DNA from: Gracilariopsis chorda
Lineage: Eukaryota; Rhodophyta; Florideophyceae; Gracilariales; Gracilariaceae
Length of the DNA: 64,000 nt
Direction: 5' to 3'
Assembly (NCBI GenBank): GCA_003194525.1
Contig: NBIV01000181.1
Span: 90,197-154,196, forward strand
In this document: piece after piece, positions 1-8,842 of the stretch
How the letters are laid out: each line of letters begins with the position of its first letter
Numbering within the stretch: position 1 is the stretch's first letter
Notes under the pieces: generated by a model
Database searches by the model: none
What the model was told of the DNA's origin: nothing
What the model saw: the letters and a program-made list of their open reading frames with translations, nothing else
Position numbers and translations under genes: made by a program

Positions 1-1134
1 CCCTCAAACTCTTCTCGGTCTGGATGTTCACCTTCGCCGAACAAGCACTCTCCGTCTAGCATATCGGATTCGCCATCAATAGAAACGTCCTGCAAACTGA
101 CAGGAAGGTCATTTTCTGCGATCCACTTTTTCACACACACAGAAGACCAAGTTTCTGTGTCCAGATATGATGCGTGACTTCATCATCGGGCCAGTTTCCA
201 GATCTGACGCGATCGGTAGGGTAATTAGGATAAGTTGTACCAATCCGATGCTTTTCCACAAGGGCAAGATGTAGGTCAAATCTTCGGGAAAGGCGCAATG
301 TCGCCGCAATAGCAGCATTTTTTCCCTTCAACAGTCGAAATGCGAGGTTCTTATGCGTGTACTCGTGTTCCAGCAGTATGGCAAACTTACTGGGTGCATC
401 GGATGGATCAAGACTTTCCCACTTGTCGGCTGCTGTGATAAGTTGTTTGAGTATGTTGTCTTGTGCTGCGAGGGTGGGAACAGGACCACTGTCTACTCGT
501 AGCAGATTGTAGATAAGGCATACCCTATGCCCGTTTTTCACTGTTTGGAGCTCGTGTTCACAGTCGCCATAGAAAGCGGCTGAATAAAACCGGGAATCGC
601 TTTCTTTATCAAATTGAAAAACTTTCTATCATTCTTGTGGTTGACGATCAGATTGCCTCCCTCAAACTGGGACGGGATCTGAATGACAAGAGTAGCAAAC
701 ATGGCAGGTTCCTTCTCTGTGTCCTGGTGCGGCTTGAAGAAGCCACCGGGTGGATATACAATAAGCTTATACAAGCGTGGGACGACTTTACAACTGTGCA
801 CTCCAAGCGAGGTCGCTGATTGTACTGCCAGCTGGTGAATAGCGGTTTGCCAACTGAGACCCACGGTAACTTTGTTCGCATCAACTTGTCTGCAGTTGCG
901 CACAGCTGTATCGACAACGGTTTGGGCACCTTTTCTGAAGGGAGCCTGCTCGCTTGCTGTGATGATAAAATTGATGTGAGATTCTTGCAGTGGTAAGGAT
1001 ATGCTTCCTGCGCGCTCAACACGAAGTCGAGGTAAAGGAAGATTGGCAACGCCGCCAATAGCGAAAGTGCAAACAGTTTTGATACTACTGATTGCATCAT
1101 TGAGTGTCTCTCTGACCTGATGCTCGTCCGTCAT
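1..1134 (-). pseudogene. Fe(II)/2-oxoglutarate dioxygenase domain protein, frame broken, C-terminus off window
   Basis: Seen: from an ATG at 1134 the protein reads to about 594 and contains the HxD iron-binding motif in FKPHQDTEKEPAMFATLVIQ. The domain then continues in another frame with CEHELQTVKNGHRVCLIYNL, where the His is the likely distal iron ligand, as far as about 145. A second frame change in a GT repeat near 136-146 opens a third frame that runs to base 1. Known: this order (HxD, then VxxGxRxxLxYNL) is typical of prolyl-4-hydroxylase-like 2OG oxygenases that hydroxylate proteins or small molecules. An upstream in-frame Met at 1191 is possible. Inference: either a recent pseudogene or a working gene with two assembly indels; no splice pair that repairs the frame was seen. 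The substrate is unknown. Confidence 0.72.
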
Positions 1135-1666
1135 GGTGCAAGTGGAAGCAGGTCTTGGGACGCCGCTAAATTGATGTGAAACTAATGGCAAGCAAGGAAG
1201 CTACAAAGGACATGTTTACCTTGAGGTGCATCATGCACATATTGTGGCGCGGTTACTTGGTCGCCAGTGGATTAGGAAGCACAGCGTTTCTATCACATAG
1301 AAATGCGCCACAACTTTGGCTGAGCCGATGCGATCAAGAGTTTGATCTTCAAACTTTGGTGCGCCCCTCTTTCAGTCTTGTTTCAAATGAAAAGAACTGT
1401 GGCAAGTGTCGCATTCGGGTTGGATGAGAGCGAATGAGATGAAACCACTGAAAATGTGCCAAACACGGCGACGTCCATCCCAACAGCCATTTGCAACCGG
1501 TCATTTTTTCGTGTCAACCCCCATTGATCTCCCGTTCCCAACATCAAGTTGATGCCATCAACGTTGCTCCCCAGCGTGTTCCCAAAGTCCGCCGTCCTTT
1601 CTGCTCCAGCCCGAACCAACCAAACCCTCACTAATCGGGCACAAGTCCATAACAACACTTCCGAAA
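1135..1666. promoter_or_regulatory. Divergent promoter region, 2OG oxygenase / FKBP
   Basis: This 532-bp spacer lies between two divergent start codons and shows no coding potential I trust. It presumably holds both promoters. I see no convincing TATA box or repeated motif. Confidence 0.35.
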
Positions 1667-2438
1667 ATGGCCTTCGTGCTCAGCATGCCGCTTGCTCCCC
1701 TCAAAGCAACAAGCCCCACGCCCCTTCGCAGTCCGCCAATCTGCGCATCCCAATCCGTCGCGCATGCTCGAAGAATGAATCGTCGCACAGCGCTAGTCAC
1801 GTTGGCAACGTCAGCAACGGCCTTTCTTCTCTCCCAGACCGCCAACTCCGAGACCACATCGCCTCTGCAATACAAGGTAGTACAGTCCGGATCTGGAGCC
1901 ACACCAGAATTGGGAGATCTGGTAGGAATTCGATTCAAGGGCTCATACAACGGCGTAGTATTCGACAACCTATTCAACGAACCCGCGCCCTACTTTTATC
2001 GCGTCGGATCAGGCACAATTCTAAAGGTAAGTTCACAGCAAAAACAGCGTACTGAGCAATGGCCGACAAACCAATAAGGCAGAACAAAGAAACCACGTCC
2101 AATTTAGGGACACTGACGTTTCACAAGCCGCGAATGCACGCGTATGCGTTGGTGTTGCGATGAAAACAAACAAAAATGATGCGTGCGTGCTTGTGCATTT
2201 CTTGTACGTTGTGCATCAGGGTTTGGAAGAAGCGGTTTTACTCATGAAGGTGGGCGATGTCTTCGAAGTTACGCTGCCGGGCGAGCTAGCATTCGGTCGC
2301 AAAGGACGTCGTGCGAGTGCTGGAAAACCATCAATTCCACCCAACGCGACAGTAAGCTATACGATAGAATTAACAACCATTCCCGGCAAGGATGAAGAAT
2401 TGCTCGAATCAATCGAGTTGAACGACATTGGCTTCTAG
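1667..2438 (+). CDS. FKBP-type peptidyl-prolyl isomerase, thylakoid lumen, two exons
   Basis: Exon 1 is 1667-2026 and exon 2 is 2220-2438, with a phase-0 intron (AAG|GTAAGT ... CATCAG|G) of 193 bp, giving about 192 residues. The N-terminus starts MAFVLSMPLAPL, a stroma-targeting presequence with the early Phe common in red algae. It is followed by a twin-arginine signal (NRRTALVTLATSATAFLL) and a probable cleavage near SQTANSE, so the mature protein should enter the thylakoid lumen by the Tat route. The FKBP domain follows from about residue 66 (GDLVGIRFKGSYNGVVFDN, then GLEEAVLLMKVGDVFEVTLP and IPPNATVSYTIEL). Known: plant lumen has many FKBPs that act as prolyl isomerases or assembly chaperones. 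Which one this corresponds to cannot be settled here. It is convergent with the prohibitin gene. Confidence 0.88.
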
Positions 2439-2553
2439 GGAAGAAAAAGAACAGCACGACCACCAACACAAAAAAAACCTCGACCAACACAAAAACCAGA
2501 AAGAAAAAGAAAGATAAAGGAAGAAACCAAGTCGGACGCTTTGAATCCTGATT

Positions 2554-3479
2554 TCACTGCAACCATCCTTGCGAACCCTTGTGGTCGGTGTCCCTTGTTC
2601 CACTGTTACTACTACTAGCCGAATCAACAGCTCCAAGATTGAGTTGTAAAGTATCAGCGTCAAGGTAAACCCGATTTTGACTTCTCTGAACCACACCGGC
2701 AATTTCCCGTGCCGCCTCAATTCTTCGTAATTGAATAAAGGCCGGATTATCACGCATCGCATCTCCAACCATCTGAGCCGATCGAGCTTCTCCCTCAGCG
2801 CGGATAATGGCCGATTTCTTATCCTGCTTGGCCTTTTCAACGATAAACCGCGCTCGCTCGGCCTCTTGTTGAGCCACTTGCTTCGCTTCTACTGCGGCGG
2901 TGTACTCCTTTCCGAAGGACAGATGCGTAATTGATACATCATCCAACTTGATGTGAAAGTCCAACGCTCTTTGTTTCAGGTTTCTTGAAATCATCTTGGA
3001 TACCTGCTCTCGTTGCGTGATCAACTGTGACGCATTAAACTGAGCGACAACCGATTTCAGAACCTCGTTCACAATACTCGGCAACACACGATCATCCCAA
3101 TCCGTGCCCAACGTCCTGTAAATACTGGGCAGGGCTTCCGGATCAGGGCGCGACAGCACACGAAGCGTGATCGTAACCATCTGCAAATCGCGCGATCCAG
3201 TAAGCGATTGAATATTTCTAGGCTTTGCACGCACGTCATAGATAATGGGCATGTCAACAAAGGGGATACGAATGTGGGTACCCTCGCCGTACACATGTTC
3301 GCGCACGCCCACAAAACGGTTGAACAAAACGGCCCTATGACCGCCATCAACGTTGAACAGACCGTAGCGATAGGCGCTGGAAAGACCGACGACGCCGGCG
3401 GTGAGGGCGCCCAGCATGCGCAATCCTGGGGGGACGCCTGCGGCATGCGCATGTTCGGCATCGGCGGCACCTGAGCCAT
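2554..3479 (-). CDS. PHB2: Prohibitin, PHB2 type, mitochondrial inner membrane
   Basis: The main frame 3417-2554 encodes an almost complete prohibitin: N-terminal hydrophobic anchor (LGALTAGVVGLSSAYRYGLF), SPFH/PHB domain (IIYDVRAKPRN, GSRDLQMVTITLRVLSRP, LPSIVNEVLKSVVAQFNAS) and C-terminal coiled coil (EYTAAVEAKQVAQQEAERAR). The wording matches PHB2 better than PHB1. Prohibitins form ring complexes in the inner mitochondrial membrane and scaffold proteases and cristae. Oddity: the natural start seems to be the ATG at 3479 (MAQVPPMPNMRMPQ), but that frame joins the main one only if the six-C run at 3428-3433 (minus strand) had one more C. So an assembly indel, or a shorter protein starting at 3417, is implied. 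It is divergent from the pterin synthase gene. Confidence 0.92.
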
Positions 3480-3861
3480 GGCGTCACGGCGGCGATTGTC
3501 TGACGGACGAAGGCGGAGGGGCAGGCGCCGTCGGCGCGGATGCGAGCGGTGGTATGTGAGTGATCCGGCGATCGGGTGTGGCGTTGGAACGCCACGTGCC
3601 CGCGTGGCATTGATGTGCTCGCGATGCGGATCAACTCGTCACACCGTGTAGAGTTACAGTATGTTCTGCTCTTCCGTTGAGGAGCTCACGAAGGGTGGGT
3701 GCGTCACCTATCGAGCATCCAACGAAAACTTTTGTGCTCCACGTTGTTTCACTTCCCACGGTGTTTCTTCCCTCAAGTTGTTTCCCCCCGCGAAGGCGTT
3801 CTCCCGTGCATCGCGCCAAAGCAGCGACCAAAACAGAAACAAAAGAACGCTCAAAAGAAAG

Positions 3862-4245
3862 ATGTTCTTACTACGCAAGTCATTCCGTTTCGAAGCGGCG
3901 CATCAACTAGTGCATCACGGCGGGAAATGCGCGCATCTGCACGGGCACAGTTACAAACTAGAGGTGCAACTAGCCTCCCCAACGCTGCAGAAATCCGGCA
4001 GTTCAACCAACATGGTGCAAGACTTTGAGCACATTTCGGCGGTGGTACGAACGCTGGTGAAAGAATTTCTCGACCATCGCAATCTCAACGAGACGCTTGA
4101 TTCGGACAGCCCGACAGCCGAGTTCATCGCGCAGTGGACATACGAGCGTTTACACAAGAAGCTGCCGCAACTGGTGGCGGTGACAATACGAGAAACGGAA
4201 TCCAGCTCAGTGACGTACGCCCCGGGCATTGTTTACGACGTGTGA
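3862..4245 (+). CDS. 6-pyruvoyl-tetrahydropterin synthase / QueD-like protein
   Basis: From ATG 3862 the protein is 127 residues, the usual length for the family. It begins MFLLRKSFRFEAAHQLVHHG and carries the zinc site His (FEAAH) and HxH (CAHLHGHSYK), the active-site Cys in GKCAHLHGH, a conserved DF (MVQDFEHI), the DHRNLNE turn and a C-terminal ETESSSVTY segment. The family converts dihydroneopterin triphosphate to pyruvoyl-tetrahydropterin (biopterin synthesis) or to carboxy-tetrahydropterin (queuosine); the sequence alone does not decide which. An in-frame ATG at 3661 would add 67 residues rich in Arg, Lys and Ser. That could be an organelle presequence or simply leader. The 3' end overlaps PUS10 by 13 bp. 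Confidence 0.88.
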   Translation: MFLLRKSFRFEAAHQLVHHGGKCAHLHGHSYKLEVQLASPTLQKSGSSTNMVQDFEHISAVVRTLVKEFLDHRNLNETLDSDSPTAEFIAQWTYERLHKKLPQLVAVTIRETESSSVTYAPGIVYDV

Positions 4246-5690
4246 CTGATGTCAGTAACGTCCAACTGAACAATATCAACAAAACAGTGTAACAAGGAAG
4301 CTATACTAGGAGTGGTACGTCCATTATCTCCATGCACGAATTCCTTAATGTAAGTGCCAGCCTGCGCCACCACGTCCAGTACGACGAAATGCGGATTGAT
4401 GAGGCGCACCACATCGACGCGTGCAATGCGTTTCGGTCTGGTCATTTGCGTACGGCGATGCAAGACGCGAAGCGGGGTCTTCTGCATGAGTTGCAGGTCT
4501 CGAAGTTGCAGTTTCCGTAGCGCCTGTTGATCCAAGATACCGGTCGTATAAACCACACATCGATAATGTTTTTGTTTGTCCGCTTCATACTCCCTCATCT
4601 TATGCACGTACGAGGCGTCAACGACGCGCAAATGATGAAGGCGCACGACGTGGTGTTGCAACTCTGCCGCAACATGGTCCAAGAGGCGCTGCGAAATGAG
4701 GCAAGGAACGACGGCGCTTTGGTGCAACTGCACAATAAACGGGCGTCCACCGCCCAACATGCGCACGTCCACGTCCTCCCTGCCGCCAGCCGTGAAGGTG
4801 GCCTTCTGGTAAAGCAGGTGCTTTCTCAACGCGCGCTCCACCGCAGCCTGCACACTTGTGGCCACGCGCGCGTTCCCCGCGGCGCGAAGCACGTTCCACG
4901 GCGTCTGCGACAGCACGCGCGACAGCTTTGTGTAGCGAGCGGCCAGCAAGACGGGCACACTGGCCACGGAGGCGGCAATGGAAACGGGGTGCTCCACGCG
5001 CGGCAGCGGGAACAAGTGCTGCGCGGCGACGGCGAACTCGTGATCACTGAGCTCGAGCAGCAGCTTCTGCGCGGCGGTAATGGAGGGGACGGGGGTGCGG
5101 GGGCGCTTTGCGGCGGGCAGCGCGGCGCGCTCGAGGTGTGGCAGGAAGGCGGCGTCGGAGGCGCAGCAGCGCGCGTCGTACTTGAGGGTGACGAGCAGGG
5201 GGGCGTCGGGGCAGAAGCGGCCGAGCGCGCGCAGCAGCGGGGCGATGGACAGGCGCAGCGCGTCGCGCACGGAGAGCGGGTTGACGGTGGCGGCGGCGGC
5301 GGCGGCGGTCTGTCTGAACACGCGGTCCCTCAGCAGCGCCACGGACAGCGGCAGATGCACCGCCAGCTTGTAGCGCCCGTCGTGGCGCACGGCGGCGGCG
5401 AGGCGCAGCACCTCGGCCGCGGCGGCGCGCAGCGCGCGCGGCTGCAGCACGCCCAGACACACGCGACACGCCGCCAGCGCGTCGTCGCGCTCATCGCGCT
5501 CATCGCGCGCCGTCGTCTCGTACGCGCGTGCGGCGCGCTCTCCGCCGGCGCGCAGCTCGCAGCGCGCGCACAGCTGCTCGAGCCGCGCCGCCATGTCCTC
5601 CGCGTCCGCGTCGTCGCTTTGCAGCGTGCGCCTATATTGTGTGTGATAACCAAAACCACTACGCCACAAGTCCGGTGTGAAGTTCACCAT
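4233..5690 (-). CDS. PUS10: tRNA pseudouridine synthase Pus10
   Basis: A single-exon frame of 485 residues. The N-terminal half has a CxxC pair (LCARC) and a second (CRVCLGVLQP), the zinc site of the Pus10 THUMP-like domain, then a long Ala/Arg-rich middle. The C-terminal half is the pseudouridine synthase core: GREDVDVRMLGGGRPF with the catalytic Asp, QKTPLRVLHRR, and AGTYIKEFVHGDNGRTTPS. Pus10 makes pseudouridine at positions 54/55 of tRNA in archaea and many eukaryotes. The ATG at 5690 sits in a good context (GCCATGG); Met33 (5594) is another possible start. Bases 4800-5640 are strongly GC-rich. It is convergent with, and overlaps, the pterin synthase gene, and divergent from the sigma factor gene. 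Confidence 0.9.
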   Translation of the reverse strand: MVNFTPDLWRSGFGYHTQYRRTLQSDDADAEDMAARLEQLCARCELRAGGERAARAYETTARDERDERDDALAACRVCLGVLQPRALRAAAAEVLRLAAAVRHDGRYKLAVHLPLSVALLRDRVFRQTAAAAAATVNPLSVRDALRLSIAPLLRALGRFCPDAPLLVTLKYDARCCASDAAFLPHLERAALPAAKRPRTPVPSITAAQKLLLELSDHEFAVAAQHLFPLPRVEHPVSIAASVASVPVLLAARYTKLSRVLSQTPWNVLRAAGNARVATSVQAAVERALRKHLLYQKATFTAGGREDVDVRMLGGGRPFIVQLHQSAVVPCLISQRLLDHVAAELQHHVVRLHHLRVVDASYVHKMREYEADKQKHYRCVVYTTGILDQQALRKLQLRDLQLMQKTPLRVLHRRTQMTRPKRIARVDVVRLINPHFVVLDVVAQAGTYIKEFVHGDNGRTTPSIASLLHCFVDIVQLDVTDISHTS

Positions 5691-5801
5691 GGCAGTAAAC
5701 TTTAAAACCCCTAACCCCTATGACAACTTGCTACTGTTTGCTGTCTATCTACTATCTACAGTGTAGATTCTACACGGCACTCTCTCACCGCCTGGCCCTC
5801 A

Positions 5802-5930
5802 CACGTGGACCCATCTCCACGTCGTACACGTGGACCCATCTCCACTTCTTACACGTGGGCCACCACCACGCCCCACACGTGGACCCCTCACCACGCCCCA
5901 CACGTGGACCCCTCACCACGCCGCACACGC
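5802..5930 (+). promoter_or_regulatory. Tandem array of five G-box (CACGTG) units upstream of sigma factor
   Basis: Five units of 24-25 bp each contain CACGTG, at 5802, 5827, 5852, 5876 and 5901, with a sixth decayed unit (CACGCC) near 5926. The unit reads approximately ACACGTGGACCCnnnnCCAC. CACGTG is the palindromic G-box bound by bHLH and bZIP factors, and in plants it often mediates light responses. The array lies about 300-400 bp before the sigma factor start and about 110 bp before the PUS10 start, so it could serve either gene. The helical spacing (about 2.4 turns) is regular. The regulatory role is inferred. Confidence 0.6.
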
Positions 5931-6145
5931 CTGGCGTGCCGCGCAGGGCGCAGATATTGTGGCGCGAAGCGGCTGCGAGCCATCCATTCGGCGCGATCTG
6001 CGCCGACGCCGCGAGCATCGGGTTGCCCCACACGTTTCGCGCCGCCCCCCCCCCCATTCGTGTATATGTATCCGCCTTCACATCTCTCCTCGCGCCCGAC
6101 GCCCCCGCCTCCATCCCTGTCGCCTCTCACACTTCGCCACTGCCC

Positions 6146-6146
<1 letters not shown>

Positions 6147-6176
<30 letters not shown>
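6147..6176 (+). repeat. Poly-C tract of 30 bases
   Basis: An uninterrupted run of 30 C, ending 22 bp before the proposed sigma factor ATG at 6199. If transcribed it lies in the 5' leader. Such tracts are length-variable and hard to sequence, so the exact number is uncertain. The G-rich strand could fold into G-quadruplexes. Confidence 0.9.
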
Positions 6177-6177
<1 letters not shown>

Positions 6178-6198
6178 CTACCCAAAACCGCCCAACAA

Positions 6199-7383
6199 AT
6201 GCTCGCCCCCGCAGCCTTCGCTGCTCCCGCGGCACTCAAGCTGCCGCGCCGTTCCACCCACGTCATCCCCCCTAACCGCACCTCAACCCCTCCCTCAATG
6301 ATCGCAGCCCCCAAGCGCCGAGGTCGCCCGCGCACCCGACGAGCCCGCTCAGAGCCCCTTTCCTCCGACTCATCCACAACCAAAACCTCCAACCCCGCCA
6401 AAAAACCCGCCTCTTCAAGCCCCTCCGTCTCCGACAACACAGTGCGCTGGTACCTCCAACTCATCGGCTCAGACCGACTGCTCACCGCCGAGGAGGAGGT
6501 TGAATACGGTCGCCAGGTGCGAAAGCTCATGCACTGGCAGCGAAACCGCGTTGAGCTCGCCGACACCATTGGCAGAGAACCCTCAGACAGTGAATGGGCC
6601 GACTTTGTTGACATTGATCGTCAAACCTTTGCTACTCAACTGGTGGATGCCAGAAAGGCCAAAGATCGAATGATTGTGTGTAACCTGCGCTTGGTCGTGT
6701 CCATTGCAAAACGCTATCTCAACCGCGGCATGCCTTTATCCGACTTGATTCAAGAAGGCACCCTGGGGCTCATACGCGCTTGTGAGAAATTCGACGCCGA
6801 AAAAGGATTCAAGTTTTCAACCTATGCCACCTGGTGGGTGCGTCAGGCCGTCACGCGAGCTATTGCTGATCAGAGCCGCACCATTCGTCTTCCCGTTCAT
6901 TTGTATGACACCATCACCGCCATTCGTAGGGCTACAAAGTACCTTACCAATGAATTGGGACGCCCGCCTTTGGAACGTGAGATTGCCGAATATTGTAACA
7001 TCACCGTTGAAAAGCTGCGCAGCACGCGCATTAACATGCAGGCTGCCATGCCGCTAGATTGCCCGCTCACCAATTCCGATGACGCGCTCACGCTCAGTGA
7101 CGTGATTGAGAGCGACGAGGAAAGCCCTGAAGATCGTGTGGAAAGCTCCTTGCTTCGCGACGATCTTGAGCATGTTGTCAATAGTCTTACGCCGAGGGAG
7201 AGGGACGTGGTTCGCATGCGATATGGTTTGGATGATGGTCGTGCTAAGACACTTGAGGAAATTGGTCGTGTTTTTGATGTTACGAAGGAACGTGTGAGGC
7301 AGATTGAGTCCAAGGCGCTGCGAAAACTTCGGCACCCGTTCCGTTCGGCTGTTCTCAAGGCGTATACCCCGCCCGGCTCTTAG
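6199..7383 (+). CDS. Nuclear-encoded plastid sigma-70 factor
   Basis: From ATG 6199 the protein has 394 residues. It starts with a basic, Ser/Pro/Ala-rich presequence (MLAPAAFAAPAALKLPRRST) typical of plastid import. Region 1.2 (DNTVRWYLQLIGSDRLLTAE) is followed by the region 2 core (CNLRLVVSIAKRYLNRG, DLIQEGTLGLIRACEKFD, FKFSTYATWWVRQAVTRAI), region 3 (ELGRPPLEREIAEYCNI) and region 4 with its helix-turn-helix (LTPRERDVVRMRYGL, TLEEIGRVFDVTKERVRQIE). Sigma factors direct the plastid-encoded bacterial-type RNA polymerase to promoters. The frame is open upstream to 5830, but that part reads through the G-box array and the poly-C tract and is unlikely to be protein. The gene has no intron. A T-rich stretch follows the stop. 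Confidence 0.93.
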   Translation: MLAPAAFAAPAALKLPRRSTHVIPPNRTSTPPSMIAAPKRRGRPRTRRARSEPLSSDSSTTKTSNPAKKPASSSPSVSDNTVRWYLQLIGSDRLLTAEEEVEYGRQVRKLMHWQRNRVELADTIGREPSDSEWADFVDIDRQTFATQLVDARKAKDRMIVCNLRLVVSIAKRYLNRGMPLSDLIQEGTLGLIRACEKFDAEKGFKFSTYATWWVRQAVTRAIADQSRTIRLPVHLYDTITAIRRATKYLTNELGRPPLEREIAEYCNITVEKLRSTRINMQAAMPLDCPLTNSDDALTLSDVIESDEESPEDRVESSLLRDDLEHVVNSLTPRERDVVRMRYGLDDGRAKTLEEIGRVFDVTKERVRQIESKALRKLRHPFRSAVLKAYTPPGS

Positions 7384-7570
7384 TTTTTTTTTTTGTTTTT
7401 TTTTTTGGTTTTCCTTCTGTATTTTTTTCTTTTTTTGAGTTCGTTATTTGAAGTTTTTTTGTTGTTGTGTGTTTGTTCTTTCTTTGGTAAAGAAACAGCT
7501 TTAATTGGCAGCGAAACAACTATTACACACACACACGCTCTAACATCAAAAAAGTCCTTCTTCTTCTTCC

Positions 7571-8524
7571 CTAGTCGAGCCTGGAGTAATCCGACAGCCC
7601 ATCTCCGGAGACCAGACGCTTTGTCTGTCCAATGTACTTGCTCATGCCGCTCACAGGGTTGAGCTCTGCGGCGTTGACCGAATCCGGCGTCACTATCACC
7701 GACCCAGGCGGCATCACTTGGTAATCCACAAACGACACATCCGGTTGAGCAATTGAAATCGGTTCATACTCCTCCTGTTTGGCCGCGCAGTACGGCGGGC
7801 CGTACATCCAGAACGGACGTTGCGTCATCAAGCCCATCGCCTTTCTGCCGCCCAACGTGCTCGTCGTGGTGGCCCCCATCGCGCGCGCAGTGGCAATTGT
7901 GGGCGGCGATGGCTTTGCCACCGGCGCTATGTACGATTGCGAAAATGATGGCCACGTTTGTGCGGGCGGTTTTAACACACCGTCCAGAGCGTGTACCACG
8001 CCCTTATCGAAGCTTATGTCGGTCTGAGCGCCGAGTGAAATGCCACCAATCTTAATCTGCAAGCCTCCATACGACGTGTACGGCAGCGCGCCGCCATTCA
8101 AGCTGCTCAGAAACGCATTGCCCGTAAGTTTCGACGACGGCACACACTCACTGACCACGTGTCGAAGAAGCACCTCGCGCGCCACATCCGCGCTGCCCAG
8201 AACCATCTGCACGAGCTCCGCCGACAAGCGCTTGAACGCGGCGTTCGTGGGCGCGAACAGCGTGCCCGAGACGGCGGACAAGTCCAGCTGCGCCACCGCC
8301 ACGACGGCGCGCAGCGTGGAAAACGCCGGCAGTGACAGCGCCTGAGCCAGCGTCGGCTCGGAGCTGGCGACGGGCGCATTGCTCTGCGCGAGCATGCGCG
8401 TGCGCGACGAACTGGCGGTGCGCGCGGCGGCGCCCTGCGCGCGGCGGCGGGGCAACGCGGCGGGACAGGCGGACGTGACGGAGATGCCGCGAAGCGGCAG
8501 CGCTTGGGAGGAAGCGAACGCCAT
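7571..8524 (-). CDS. Plastid-targeted FAS1 (fasciclin) domain protein
   Basis: The start at 8524 (CCACCATGG context) gives 317 residues beginning MAFASSQALPLRGISVTSA, a plastid transit peptide with the early Phe seen in red algae. One FAS1 domain spans about residues 55-190, with the H1 motif TLFAPTNAAFKRL and the H2 motif GVVHALDGVLKPP. The last 110 residues are Pro/Tyr-rich and not a known domain (ends SKYIGQTKRLVSGDGLSDYS). An upstream Met at 8650 would put extra residues before the transit peptide and is less likely. Known, with moderate certainty: FAS1-containing linker proteins have been reported in red algal phycobilisomes. Inference: this may be such a linker or another thylakoid-associated protein. 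Confidence 0.85.
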   Translation of the reverse strand: MAFASSQALPLRGISVTSACPAALPRRRAQGAAARTASSSRTRMLAQSNAPVASSEPTLAQALSLPAFSTLRAVVAVAQLDLSAVSGTLFAPTNAAFKRLSAELVQMVLGSADVAREVLLRHVVSECVPSSKLTGNAFLSSLNGGALPYTSYGGLQIKIGGISLGAQTDISFDKGVVHALDGVLKPPAQTWPSFSQSYIAPVAKPSPPTIATARAMGATTTSTLGGRKAMGLMTQRPFWMYGPPYCAAKQEEYEPISIAQPDVSFVDYQVMPPGSVIVTPDSVNAAELNPVSGMSKYIGQTKRLVSGDGLSDYSRLD

Positions 8525-8842
8525 GGTGGAGTAGCAAGCACGCGAGAGCGGTGGGGGAAGCGAAAACCGCTGCGACAGCGGGGGAGCGGACGACGGTGGT
8601 AAACGCCCACACCCGGCAAGAGAACGCAACGTTTGGTAAACTATTGACAATCACACGCCATGCGTCGTGGCGACGGGCAGCCGCTAGGGTTCGGCGCAGC
8701 TCATCGCGGCGCATCTCGCAGCCGCAGGAAAAGCGTCCACCGGCGTCAGGACACTTGTGGCGTCACAACACGCCACGCCAGTCCCAACTGCTGTTCACGC
8801 TGTCCACGTGCACGTGCGGTACAACTATTAGCTTTACATTTT

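Noticed and set aside
4527-5705. 392-codon frame on the plus strand antisense to PUS10
   Set aside because: Arises from the GC-rich codons of PUS10; its composition is Gly/Gly/Arg/His-rich with no motif, while PUS10 has clear catalytic motifs.
5830-6198. N-terminal extension of the sigma factor frame
   Set aside because: Reads through the G-box repeats and the 30-C tract as His/Pro-rich protein; the ATG at 6199 gives a normal transit peptide.
7384-7570. T-rich stretch after the sigma factor as a specific terminator or polyadenylation site
   Set aside because: No consensus polyadenylation signal could be fixed; it is only a low-complexity spacer between convergent genes.
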